From Paramecium sonneborni (taxonomy: Eukaryota; Ciliophora; Oligohymenophorea; Peniculida; Parameciidae), in assembly GCA_905182985.1 (NCBI GenBank), contig CAJJDN010000081.1:379382-443381 (forward strand): 64,000 nt of DNA, written 5' to 3'. The translations under genes were made by a program, and so were the position numbers. Positions 35,769-48,600 of the stretch are shown in pieces. The notes beneath the pieces were generated by a model. The model searched no databases, was not told where the DNA came from, and saw only the letters and a program-made list of their open reading frames with translations. The stretch's first letter is position 1; each line of letters starts with the position of its first letter.

Positions 35769-37264
35769 AAGATTAAGCATTGAGAGTTGAAGTACGATCA
35801 CAAATTCCACATGATGTTTTAAAGCTATATACTTTATTGATATCGAGCAGAGCATGAAGAGTAAATCCAAAGAATTTTTATTGGCAAAATTAAAACTTAG
35901 ACATTCTTAACTTTTTAATAAGTAAAAGGATTAGTGTAAGTTAAGCTTGGAGAAAAATTATATTAATGTTGATACATCAAATCTATTAACAACTCCATTA
36001 TTTAATATTAAATGAAAATAGTATTAAAATTCATAAAAATTTCATGTTAAACCAGTTGTTTTCAAAATATGTAGAACATGTACCTAAGGTATTAAAATTC
36101 CGACCTCTTAAAAAACCATTAAAAATCATTGAATTATTTCAAATAAATCATGTGTTGACTAGTTAAACATGAGCCATTACGACATCATCAGTGTCACATT
36201 TTGTACAAATTGATGAGCTTGAACACTCCAGGAAATTTATAAAAAAATACAATCCTATCGATCTGATAAGTTTAAGATGGAGAAGAGTATATAATACAAG
36301 TGTTACTAGAAAGTATATTATATTAATCAACTATAGCATTATTAGTAAGTAACATCTAAACTGCACAATTAACAAGGTGAAGCACATTACTCAATGTATT
36401 CATATTAATTGGTTTGTAGTAATCATCTACATCTCAAACGATTAGTAGGAGTTGTAACACATGAAATAAGGTGATTAGCATTACGATCAGGATTTATCAG
36501 CTATAAACTTACCAACACTACACGATTTACAAATTCCATCCAAATAATAGAAAGAACTTTAACTTTTTTTTTATGTAAAGTTTTATACAAGTTATCCATT
36601 CTGTTTAACATAAGCTTTTTTTTGAATTAAAAATTTTTCATTTTGATTCATATTAAATGCATAATAACCATACAAATAATATTCAGTAATGCAGTCTTAA
36701 CAATAAGGATTGCCTGTGATTTAACATTTGATAAAAAGAAATTAGCAAATCAAACATGAAGTTCTACTAAAGCAAATTTTGAAAATACAAGAGAAATGAC
36801 GAATAGCAGATATATAATTTAATAAATATTTTCTCATTATTTAATTTATACATTATGATTAACTTGTGCATATCTATACTCTTTTTTCTATAATAGTCAT
36901 AAATGCATTTTGTACATCAAAAAATAAATCCACCAAAACACGATGAACCTATAAAATGCATTAACAAGAATAGACACTTTAACTCAATGTGCAATTTCCA
37001 TTATTTGTTACATTCCCATAAAATTTGTTAAAAAAGTTAGAAATTATAAATAATAAAGATGTTTTCTAGTAATCCAGATAGTAAATTAGGTATCTGTATT
37101 TAAGCCTGTCATACAACTTGTTGAGTTTCGCTGTTATAAAATACCTCTGCACATCTTTCGCACTAAAACTAATTATTTACTATATTGCATGCGTTCTACA
37201 GTAACGATGATTCTTGACATTTGTTGAAAAATAAATCATTCGTATGGTGGAGAAGATGTTTAAA
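35769..37264. repeat. Long direct repeat, copy 2 (partner 33,677-35,172); carries the same furin-like pseudogene on the minus strand
   Basis: Same sequence as 33,677-35,172, continuing beyond the point where copy 1 stops into AAAATGCTGCTACTCTCTGA at 37,263. Contains the same broken Cys-rich minus-strand runs. Because copy 2 continues into unique sequence, it is probably the true location and copy 1 a redundant contig end. Confidence 0.9.
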
Positions 37265-38023
37265 ATGCTGCTACTCTCTGAACCTTTAATGAAAGCATCT
37301 ACAGCAGCACAAAAGCAGCTAGCGTCATATGAATCTCAGAAATTTTTATAAGTTATATTTTCAGCTGGGACTAGAACACTTTATGAATGAAAAAGGATAT
37401 AAAGAACTTACAGAAAAATAATTTGATATATTTAAAATGAACACGTCTTCTTGTTTAATAAATTTTTATCAATCAACACTTTAATGTCTATTTATTTTAA
37501 TAATGAATGGCAAGTTCCCTCCCTCATTTAAAAAGCTGAAAAATAAACTATTCTCTTTTTAAATGTTTAATTGTATTTTCATTTATAATACATTTGATAA
37601 AATTAATAATTGATCAGTAAAGTAATGACCAATATCTTAAATATGTTTATAAATTAGTTAAATGAGCTCTTATGATAAGTGAAATATTAGTAAGCTGAGG
37701 AAATAGGATTCAACTCATTTTAATAACTTCTATCATCATTGTGATTATTATATTTTTCAAAATTTAAAATTTCTTTTATAAAATCCATTGCAATCCAATA
37801 TTTAGCGATTATTTTGACTCTCAAAAATCTTTGTATCAATTATATCCTATCTAAATATAGATCATTTCAATAATTGTTTGTCTGGAACTATTATTGGAAA
37901 ATTTTAAACTCTCAAAATATAGTTAATTTTTTTAAGAATTTCTGGATTCCTAAAATCATTTCCCAGTATATCTGATCCCATCTCAAATAATTATTAAAAT
38001 TATTATCAAAAATAGCCAGCATA
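37265..38023. other. Stretch upstream of the NACHT-WD40 gene with short unassigned frames
   Basis: Two plus-strand frames look partly protein-like: one from 37,265 (MLLLSEPLMKASTAAQKQLA..., ended by TGA near 37,388) and one from ATG 37,383 to TGA 37,611-37,613 (MNEKGYKELTEKQFDIFKMN..., 76 aa). They are in different frames and I could not join them with a plausible small intron. They could be remains of an upstream exon of the following gene or a separate decayed gene. Confidence 0.3.
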
Positions 38024-41000
38024 ATGAATAAAACAATATCCATCTTACGTGGGGGTGGTTGTGGAACTTCGTAAATAAGTCCATAGGATTCTATCGCTAA
38101 AACAACTAAAAAAGACAAAGATTTAGAATTAGAAAATTTCATCACAAAATTTGATTTCTATGTTGAACAAATTTGCACAAGAGCTTCTGTTGCTGTGAAT
38201 CAATCAGAATCTTAAGAAATAATGATAGCTTTACAATGGTTTTTTTTTTAAGAGGAAAGCATCTACAAACTCAATAAGAGTGCTGAAAAGGTCATGAAAT
38301 CATATAACTTGATCTTAGAGGGGATTCGAAAACTGTTGAAAAGCTGTTAGATCTACATTAAAACAGATTAGTTTAAATGTTTGTATATCTTATAGACTAC
38401 AGCATCTCTATCTAAAGTTATATTTAGCTTTCATATAATGAATGATGAGAGATTTATGAAATATGATTTATAAAAAGAATTTCTGGATATTTCTGATGAA
38501 TTAAAATAATAAATGGAAATAGAGAAGAATGATATGATTCAAATTTAAATGGAACTTTATCTTTTCCTAACAAAAACTTCTTTCGAGATGGCTCCAAATA
38601 ATAGTAACGAAAGGGAAGAAATTTTAAAAGGATGTTTAAGTGGTATAATTTAATCAATAATACAAATGAAACCTAGTGCTGAATTGCTTGAATCACTATT
38701 TCAGGGAGCCTGCCTGCTTTACAAAATGTATTCAGTTTAGAAAAATAGAAAATAATATGAAGTTTATTTTCAAATAGACATTTTACAATGGGAGATAATT
38801 AGTTATTTTAAATATGAAAAATAAAAAAATCTAGAAGAAGTGCTTTTACAAATTCAGGCAATACACGAAAATCTTGTGTAGAATTCAAATAATTGGAAAA
38901 ATCATTTTTTATGGATTTAAATGATTGCCAAAATCTTAATGTATAATCCTTTATTGTCAAAAAAAAAATTGCAACAGCTAATCGACTTATACAATTATAA
39001 AGTCGATTCAAACCAAATTTGGAAGGAATATTAGAACAAAGGATTACTAATTTAATTGAATAAAAGCAGTAACTCAACTATAATTTTACTGAATAAACTT
39101 TAAAATAAAGAATCAATACTTTAATTTGATAGAATAATTTTAGAAGACTGTTTTAAGGAATGGGAAAATTTTTTATTGCTTAAAGACTTCTTATTGAATG
39201 ATTATGAACCCAATATCAATTTTACATTTTGTTCTTACTTACAATGCAAATTGAAGGTAGGATGCACTGAATTTTACAAAAATGACAATATTTTGGTAGT
39301 GAGTCAAATCTAAACATTTTTTCATTTCATAATTTCCAATAAATTACTAACTTTATTTAATGAAAATTATGAGAAATTGGGATTAGTAATTAAAAGTTAT
39401 CAAAATTTAATGAAACACAATATATAGTTTAATAAAAAGATATAACAAGCTATGCAAAATTCAGAAATAAATAAGATGATTCTCAACTTCAAATAATATT
39501 TCCTAAATACTTAAAATATCATAAAATTTGTTAGGCTTAATCAAAATAAATAAAATTGTTAAACTTAATTACTTGAATTTTAAAATGAACTAAATAATTT
39601 TTAATAACTTAAATATTTGATTAAAGTATTAGAATAATTATTATAGTCACAGCTTTCAGAATTTAAGGATAAGATAGATGAGAAAAATAAATCTTAAATT
39701 CAAAATGACTGAAGAAAAGGTGAAGATTTAAATGGAATTAACAAAACTTACACTAAGACATTCATTTCTTGATAATTTTAAGAAGAAACTTTTGGCTTTA
39801 CTGGCTGTTTCCCTAAACTAACAAAACTTTTTAAAAACAGCTTCAAGTCTGATTTAATTGATTACTAATTCTTGGAAACAATTAGAATAATTAGAAAGGC
39901 TAGAAGTTACTAAGCTTCAAAAAAATAATAACATGATTTAATATTTTGAGGTTTAATTGAATAAACTTTTTTTAGACTATGAAGAAATCGACTAAGAACT
40001 TAACCATGATAATAATGAGTCTATGTTCTTTCTTAAGGAAATTATTCAAATCAAGTAAGAAATTGCCCCTCTTTTAAATCCACAAAACTCTAAAGAGATC
40101 AAAGGATTAATAAAATATATTCAAAATTTAAGGTTCAAACATTTAAAACTACATTTAAAATTAGACACAATCAAGAAGTCCTTCTTAAATATGTTAGCAT
40201 AAACTAGCCCAGAAGAATTACAATAGTTGTTAGAGTTTATTAATCTCAATGAGTTCCTATTTTCAGTAATTAAAAATTACCCAAAAAGATTAAATTACTG
40301 TAATGGGGAGATTGAAAAAGTTACTATGGTAGAATTAAAAAGTTTATAATTCACTGAATAAGACTATTAAAGTACTTTATCAAAGTAGAAAGGATTAATA
40401 GAATACTTACAATTCTGTTTATCAATAGAAAAATAAATGATTTCTAAAGAGGAATTAGATTTAGAATTAATTTAGAAGGAATTAGGATACTTATTCATTG
40501 AAGAATCTCCTTCCTAAATGTTTATCCAAACTATTGAAAGTCTTTTTCTGACAAGTGACGAATTAGTAAAAAATTTGATTGAAGAAAAATTGAATTTATC
40601 AGAATTGATATTGATAAAGGAAAAATTTTATAATTGTTTGAAGGAACTTGGGAAAATCAAAAAGTCAAGAAATCATTAAAGCATAGATTAGATTGGGAGT
40701 GGTTATTGTAATTAATTAGCCAACCAAACAGAAACAGTGATTAGAATACTGGAAACTTTCGAGAAGAGTGATAAGGAAATTTTTTTAATTTTATTAAAAG
40801 AAGAGCTGATGAATTTTAAAAACCTATTAAGTATTAATCAATAAGAAATTAAGGAAAAAGATGAAAAAATCAAAAAATAAAGTAATTAAATTGAAGAAGT
40901 TTAATCGCCTCAATAATTATTAATATAAAGAGAAAATGACTAAATGTTAGAAAAGCAGAGTAATGATGATATTGAATAAAATGATCAAAACTTTAATTTT

Positions 41001-44000
41001 AGAAGCAACGAAAACTATAATACATATTTAAAATGTATGATAAAGCTTGTGCAATTATAATAGTAAAAGATAACAGAAAAAATGAAGGGATTAGACAAGT
41101 TACTTGAAGTAAGTTATAGTTTCTCTAATGATATTGATCTAATTTAAAAATAAACTTAAGATACTCAAGAAAAATGTTCATAAATATTTTAATGCCGATT
41201 TAGACAAATAATTATGAGCTTCGAAAAATTAACATCATCACCCATAAATTTATAATAAAAGAAAAATGAAAATTTTTTGCATTATTTTGGAAGAATATAA
41301 TCTAATTTGTAATTAGGAATAAATGATTTTGAGATTACTTAAATTTAAACAAATATTTGTGATTTTCTAAATACTTTAAAGATGTATTTTTCAGATAAAT
41401 TAAAATAGCCAATTTATTTTGCAAACACCAAGATTGAATAAGAAAATATGATTCATTAAATTAGAAAACTTTACTTAGAGACTTCTAAGGAAGAAGAAAA
41501 TGATTATAAATCTAATCAAGAGTTAGATTTATTTGATACTTTGAATAAAAAGTTTAAAGACTATCATAATAATGAAGAATGGAAAATAAAATAGGGTCTT
41601 GTATTTACTATAATTTAAATTTCATCCAATTGCTTCACAAATTCTATTATATAATTTTGTCAGAAAGCTTTAATCTAATTGTGGATTTCTGAGAAAGATT
41701 AAAGAGTAAGAAATCTATTAAAAAATGAGAACTTAATTAATATGTAAATGTAGATTTTGAAGAAAGATTGGTAAACTTAGCATAATAGAGTCTCAGGTGA
41801 AATGTAATAAATGTTGATGAAAATCGATTAATTATAAGAAGAAGTTTCACATGAAGCTAATCTCAACAAACGTGATCAACAGCTAAGAGAATTGGGTGAA
41901 ACAACTAAGCTATTAGATGAATATATTGAAAATATTAGTGAAATGGGTTAATAACTTAGATTGATAACTGATTTTGTAAATCATATTAGGAAAAATTTAT
42001 TAAGAGTTGAAGGAAAAATTAATGAAATGAATGAGTAACTTAATAGGATGGATAATGACGTTAAATCTTTGAGAGGAAAATCTGTTGAATAACTGTTTGA
42101 AATTAGAAAATGGAAAGTATTAAAAGAAGCAGCATATAAAAATGTTAAATCTATCTATGTGCCATTAAAAACTTAAGAGAAAGGAAAAAATGAGTAAAGT
42201 TATTTGATGAATTTAGACTAATTTGATGACAAAGAAGGAGAAGTGAATGAGTTTTTATAAGAAGAAAAAACAGTGATGCTGATTCATGGAATAGCTGGAT
42301 CAGGTAAAAGCACAACGGCTAAGAAAATAGAAGAAATCATCTGGAAGTTACATGAAGTTAATAAAAAAATCGGGAATTAAACTCTTATACCTATTTATAT
42401 TTCATTACCTTCTTTAAAAAATCCAGTTTTTTAAGCAGTAGAAGAAACACTTCGTTCAGATGAGTATGGTTTTGAAGCTCTTTAATTGAAAGAATGTAAA
42501 GAAAAGTTGTAAAATAAGGAGTTCCGATTTATGTTAATAATGGACAGTTATGATGAAATGAAACTTGAGAACATACAGAAAAATCTATACATAAATAACA
42601 AACTTAAATAAAATTGGTCAGACCCACTTGTAATTTTCACAACTAGAAGCGAAATTTTTACAAGTATTAATTACATTGATTGGTTTGCCCCTGAAGAGAA
42701 AACGAAATTTAAAGAAATCTAGCTTCTAAAATTTGACAAGCATCAAACTAAAGAATATTTGAAAAAATTCACTATTCAAAGTATTAAAATGTAGATATTT
42801 GAAATTTACGAATGGTAAATATAAATAACAAAAGGATGTATGGACATTAATAAGTTTGAACTGTGCTGGGAATAATTAAAGTAATCATTTTTGAAGTTTG
42901 AGGGCTCAAAGTTGAAATCTGAGGCTCTTTTGAATTAAAAATAAATAGAAAACATTTTGATTTTTCTAAAGGATGATAACTTTTTTGCCTTAAAAAGCAA
43001 TGAAGCTTTAAGAAGTTTGAGGATTAATTTATAAAAATTGTGGAGCATTGAAAAGTATTTTTAAATGATGAAGTAGATAAATTTAAATAGATTAGTAGAA
43101 ACTCCTTATATGATAGAAATAATAGTTTAAGTGTTGCCTTAAATGATGATTAAAGCTACAGAGATCACCAAAATGAAAGAAAACTTCATTAACAATTTCT
43201 CAAAAATGTTTAAAAAATTCTTGAAAAGCAAATATCTGATTTATATGAATAAATAGCAAAAGAATAAGCATTAAATAAAATAACTTGAAGAATTTAAATA
43301 AGACTCTATTGGTATTTAGGAAGAAGAATTTCAAGTTATAGTCAAAAAAATAGTATTTAGGAAATTAAAAAATTGTTTGATTCTTAAATAAGCAAGAACA
43401 CTGATTTAGCATTTATAAAATTTACAGCAGAAACTTAGATGGATACCTGGGCTTGCCAACCAAATAAACTTTATTTATTTTTTTTACACCTCTATCAGTT
43501 TATCTATTATTCTGCTTTGATGTATTTCATTTTTTGGCTATACTCAAACAGATATGGAGAAATTGGAAAAAATTGATTATCAAGAAATAACTATTAAAAT
43601 TTGGGATATAATGGAAGAGAATTCAATTCCTATTTAACTTTAAATATCTTAACAACTAGGTGGATTTGATAGAATACTTTTCAAGATATTGGAACCTCAT
43701 CACCTATTATAAAATAATAAATTTAATTATGTTGACATTAAAAACGAAAGTATTATTTCTTTAATTTGTGATGCTTTAATAGAATTCAACCTTACTAATT
43801 TTGACTTTTATAGCGAGTTTATAAATTATTACTATTTGAAATAAATTGAAAAATAGAAAAACTTAGGTAAATCTTTAAATATAGATCGTTTTTTGCATGA
43901 TATTTAAAAATATTCTATTAAACTTGCAAACGCAATGAGTAATAAATAATTGACTTAAGTTTAATATAAATAATAAGGTATATTATACAATGAAGAAGGA

Positions 44001-46659
44001 GAAGAAGAAAAATGGTTAGATGAATTTTTTTATGATGACGGTTAAAACGGATCTTATAAAAAAGATATAAGAAGTTGCTCGTTGGTCTAAAAAAAAGGCC
44101 CAAACTTTTCATTTGTCCATAAGTCAATATAGGAGTTTTTGATTGCAGCCGATTTATATGAATTGTTAGTTTAAGGAAAAGATCTAGATCTAAAAGTATT
44201 TGATTCTTTGATGGAAGAATTTTTAAGAGTAAAATGTAGATAAAGATTGCTTAGAATTGATAAAAAATTTATTGAATAAGGAGTCAAAATATTAATTCTA
44301 ATTTTTAAAATCACAATAATTAGTTGATAAAATTAAGTTAATTAAGAATCTTATTGAAAAAATATAAAAACATGCCTTTAATTTTATAAATTATTCCACT
44401 GAAATATATTCAGAAACAAGAAAATATCTGATTTAAAAAATATCTGATGAGATTAAGATTATATAATTGTTAAAATTTTTAGTTCATCTCACAACAATAG
44501 ATCAAAAATTCATTTAAAGTGGAAGTAATTCACTAAATTTATTAGTTGAGATGAAAGTTGACCTAACTATGTAAAGCTTTTAAAATATAAAAATTAAAGA
44601 CACATCAATATTTGGAGCTAACTTAGCAAAATGCAATTTGAGTGAATCCAAATTTGAAAATATAAATATTAATGGAATTAATTTAAATGGTGCGAAATTG
44701 TTTAATTGTGAATGGAAAAATTTAAGAATAAATGAATAGTTATAGATGAATGGTCATTCTTAAGTTGTTAAAACAATATGCTTCTCCCCTGATGGAACTA
44801 CTTTAGCTTCAGGTAGCAATGATTAGTCTATTCGTTTGTGGGATGCTAAAACAGGATAATAAAAAGCTAAATTGGAAGGTCATAGTAATAATATCAACTC
44901 AGTATGCTTTTCGCCAGATGGAAGTACTTTAGTTTCTGGTAGTGCTGATTATTCTATCCGTTTTTGGGATGTTAGAACTGGATAATAAAAAGCTTAATTA
45001 GATACGAATTATAACAATGTCTCCTAATTATACTTCTCCCCAGATGGAGCTACTTTAGCTTAATGTGGAAATCGAAATCACGTTCTTTTATTGGATGTTG
45101 GGACGGGAAATAAAAAAGCTTATTTATTTGGTCATAGTGGTTTTGTCCACTCAGTATGCTTCTCACCTGATGGTACTACTTTAGCATCTGGTAGTTAAGA
45201 TAAGTCAATCAGATTATGGGATGTTAAAACTGAATAATAAAAAGCCAAATTAGATGGTCATACACTTGCTGTCTACTCAGTATGCTTTTCACCAGATGGA
45301 ACTATTTTAGCATCTGGTGGTATGGATAAATCTATCAATTATGGGATGTTAAGGCTGGATAATAAAAAGCTTAGCTTGATGGTCATAGTGATACTGTTGT
45401 ATCAGTATACTTCTCGCCTGATGCCGAAGGAGATATTTTAGCTTCTTGTAGTATTGATGGGTCTATTTTGTTATGGGATTTTAAGATTGGATAATAAAAT
45501 GCCACATCAGACGGTCATACTAGTTTAGTCCAAACAGTATGTTACTCACCAGATGGTACTATTTTAGCTTCCGGAAGTGCTGATAAGTCTATACGTTTAT
45601 GGGATGCTAAAACTGGATAATAAAAGGCTAAATTAGATGGCCATACGGATTATGTTATCTCAGTATGCTTTTCACCAGATGGAACTACATTAGCTTCAGG
45701 TAGTTGTGATTGCTCTGCCTGTTTATGGGATCTGAAGACTGGGTAATAAAAAGCTAAAATAGATTGTTTTCAAAAAGGTGTCTCATCAGTAAAGTTCTCA
45801 CCAGATGGAAATACTTTAGCTTTAAGTAGTTTTGATAAAACTATTCGTTTAATAGATGTTTAGAATGGATAATAAAAAGCTTAATTAGAAGGTCATAAAA
45901 TGGGTTTCTATTCGGTATGCTTCTCACCTGATGGAACTACTTTAGCTTCAGTTGGTTATGGTGAATCTATCTGTTTTTGGGATGTTAGGACTGGATAATA
46001 ATATGCATAATTGGGTTCTTAAAGTGATTTCATTAGATAAATATGCTTCTCCCCAGATGGAACTACTTTAGCTTCAAGTAGTGACGATATGTCTATTTGT
46101 TTATGGGATGCTAAGACTGGATAATTAAAAGCTTAATTAAATGGTCATGATCGATAGGTCTTTTCAGTATGCTTCTCACCAGATGGAACAATGTTAGCAT
46201 CCGGCGGTATGGATAACTCTATCAGATTATGGGATGTTAAGACAGGATAACAACAAGCATAAATAGATGGTCATACTAGTGAAGTCTATTCAGTCTGCTT
46301 TTCACCAGATGGAACTGCTTTAGCATCTTCTAGTGGTGATAAGTCTATTCGCGTATGGGATATTTAAGTTGGTTTAAAAATTTAACCTTTTGAATTATAC
46401 AAAGATCTGCTTTCATAATTCTAAATAACCTTAAATTAAAACTAAACTTTTGAAAAAAGTATTTTTATTATATATTCATTTAGACACTTCAAATCTAAAT
46501 ATGCTTCTTATTTCATAATAGACCTTTTTTCAAGTAAATGGAGCTTTGATTTTTTAAGGATAATTCAAGAATCATAAAGGAATAGATTTAAGATAATTAT
46601 TATTATCCAAAGGAGGTATCTTTTTAGAAAATAAATTAGAATAATAAAAATAGAATTGA
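38024..46659 (+). CDS. NACHT ATPase-WD40 repeat protein (STAND family), frame-disrupted, about 2,801 aa if corrected
   Basis: ATG 38024-38026 (in-frame TGA at 37,973), TGA 46657-46659, one 25-nt intron 46,459-46,483. About 1,400 residues of helical, coiled-coil-rich sequence precede an NTPase domain with Walker [11 protein letters not shown] (42,285) and Walker [12 protein letters not shown], then VIFTTRSE. Near 44,110 is [19 protein letters not shown], then a pentapeptide-like stretch and 13 WD40 repeats. STAND proteins act as ATP-driven switches with the repeats as sensor. The frame is broken by one extra base near 39,690-39,712, one near 44,230-44,236 (AAAA run) and one missing base near 45,338, plus a 204-bp insertion 43,337-43,540 carrying a TGA. 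Removing these gives exactly 2,802 codons. Either assembly errors plus an unexcised IES, or a recent pseudogene. Family call certain. Confidence 0.85.
43337..43540. mobile_element. Probable unexcised internal eliminated sequence (IES), 204 bp, TA-bounded
   Basis: Left end TATAGTCA (43,337-43,344) and right end TGGCTATA (43,535-43,542) both fit the Paramecium IES consensus TAYAGYNR read inwards from each side. Excision leaving one TA joins ...GAATTTCAAGT to TACTCAAACAGATATGG and restores the frame ([16 protein letters not shown]). Read through, the same frame meets TGA near 43,518 and changes from hydrophilic NACHT-protein sequence to hydrophobic noise. IESs descend from Tc1/mariner-type transposons and are normally cut out of somatic DNA by the domesticated PiggyMac transposase. 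Alternative: a GTTATAG...TTTAG intron at 43,336-43,361, which would leave the protein in a frame that soon ends. Confidence 0.7.
44757..46375 (+). repeat. Tandem array of 13 WD40-coding repeats, about 126 bp each
   Basis: Each unit encodes GH...[32 protein letters not shown] (42 residues). Units are nearly alike even at the nucleotide level: TGCTTCTCACCAGATGGAAC-type blocks recur about every 126 bases. Unit 6 has two extra codons ([11 protein letters not shown]). Unit 5 lacks one base near 45,338. Folded together, 13 blades would form about two seven-bladed propellers. Such internal similarity points to recent repeat amplification or recombination. Confidence 0.9.
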
Positions 46660-47175
46660 TTATTTTAAAATCATTAAGAATATTTTTATTTATTTAATTG
46701 TTTATTAAATTTAGTTAACTCTACCTACTTTAACTAAGTTTTAATTTATTTAAATGGAATAAAGTATATTATAGTAATACCTAATATTTTGAGAAATATT
46801 CAATACTTTCACTATTCTCATCATCATTTTTAATTAATATAGCTTATCTATTTTGATTTTTAGATGACAATAAGTCTGAATATAGATACAATTACTAATA
46901 AAAAGATATTCTAATTATCCATAGACTCTAAATTTATTAACATTAAATATTTTACTTTATGAGTAACTCTGTGATTTTGCTTACAATTTTTTTTTATTTT
47001 TAATCATTTTTAAGGCCTGACCCTTTTAACCATCATCTATTATCCTTTTTATATCTATATCTATAAATGCTTTGTTAGTTCTTATAGATATTAAAATTAT
47101 TGTTAAAATTTCCCTTTTATTTCCATATATTTTCCTATTTGTATCCAATTTCTAGACTTATGAATATGTAAAAAA
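46660..47175. other. Non-coding stretch downstream of the NACHT-WD40 gene
   Basis: No coding frame recognised; AT-rich 3' flank. Confidence 0.4.
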
Positions 47176-48600
47176 TTTGAAAATCATTAAACATCTTTTA
47201 CAGTCCGTCTTTTCAGACTCCCATAGGAATAAAATCTATCCAATTCCTCTAAAAGCTGTTTAATTGGGATCTCATGATAAAAAGTTAATTTCATGGCACT
47301 TTTGAATGCAGATAAATAATTTTTTGCTTCTGGATATGGACTAAAAAATGCAATAAGAATTCGATTTTAATTTCACATTTTTTTCCATAATTAGCATGTT
47401 TGCATTTTACAACCTTAAAAGAAGTAAAATATGTTTGCTATTATTTCATGTACCACAATCAGTAGAACTACTATTAATCACATTATTTTTTGTAATACAC
47501 ATAATAACTGAATCAGATGAAATACCTTTCTCACATTGAGATCAACATTTGAATTCAAATAAGATTTACAATCATATACAAGTGCTAAAAACTGTTTACT
47601 TATAAATTTAGATACAATAATTTTGGAATATTTATGATAATAACTATAATTTAAATAATAATCAGGTAAACAATCTTCAAAAATACACAAACTAAATTTT
47701 CAATGTTAACTTGAGTTGAATCTATTTAGTTTAATGATCCAAAGCAATTAAAAAGACTAAGAGCCAGTTTATAAGCAAAAAAAAATAGGCTCAAATGATG
47801 AAAATCATTAGATTTTCTAATCAAACAATTTAGAATTAATTTTTGTTATTGAAATTAAAGCTGATCATATGTGATAGCTGGATATTTGAAAAAACTAGAT
47901 TATATAGAATCGTTATAGAAATAATTTATCTTCGAATAAATAAGAAATAAAAAATGATCACACATGTCAAATTCGGAAGGATATTTCTTGGTTTTGGATA
48001 GGTTTTTTATGAAAATTTTACGTGATGATGAGAAACATTTTCTATCTATATGTAATTCAATCAAGTAAATAATTATAAATCACCTTCTTTTATGGCAAAA
48101 GTTGATTCTGATTCAACAAGGCTAAAAGTCAACTTAAAATCCTTTGAATCTAAAGATTAAGTAAATTTTATGAGATATAAATTTAATCCTTTTTTTATTG
48201 ATAAAATAGTACTGTAATTACAATGACTATATCATTTCCTTAATATGATATGAAATTACTCATTAGATTACAAGTTTCACTTAATAATGTTGATTATTTA
48301 AGCAGTTTTGGTTTTTATTACTTTACAATCCCAACTAAATTCATGCCTAATCTCTAACTATTAGCTATCATTAAATACCATGACTTAGATTATAATTCTA
48401 AGAGCTAATAATAGTAACCACAATATTTAAGAGTAATAAATGGCACTAATTTTTAGTTTAAAATTGTATTTATACCAAACATAGCTCAGCTAATAGAGTT
48501 GATAATAATGTGAATTTTTCAAATTAATCCTATAAACCAAACCTGCTTTTTTCAATATCAATAATTCACTTAATTGTAACACTAGGTTTTGATGATTAAT
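47176..48600 (-). pseudogene. Degraded coding relic, family not recognised
   Basis: Minus-strand pieces in changing frames: ILWLLLLALRIIIQVMVF with HEFSWDCKVIKTKTA (about 48,300-48,440), CIFEDCLPDYYLNYSYYHKY and GISSDSVIMCITKNN (about 47,460-47,690), VKCKHANYGKKCEIKIEF (about 47,370-47,430), and last LSAFKSAMKLTFYHEIPIKQ, ending with TGA near 47,188. The last two pieces look most gene-like. Frame changes cannot all be repaired by small introns. Could be one decayed gene or two. Confidence 0.35.

Noticed and set aside
35088..35870. Long frames through the N run on both strands
   Set aside because: They are open only because N codons are not stops.
39627..39660. GTATTAG...TTTCAG, 34 nt, as an intron that would repair the first frame break of the NACHT-WD40 gene
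   Set aside because: It would restore the frame, but it is at the upper size limit and would remove good coding sequence ([14 protein letters not shown]); a 1-nt error is simpler. Not fully excluded.
44231..44256. GTAAAATG...GCTTAG, 26 nt, looks like a small intron in the NACHT-WD40 gene
   Set aside because: Removing it does not put the upstream and downstream frames together; a single extra A in the AAAA run does, and gives natural protein sequence ([14 protein letters not shown]).
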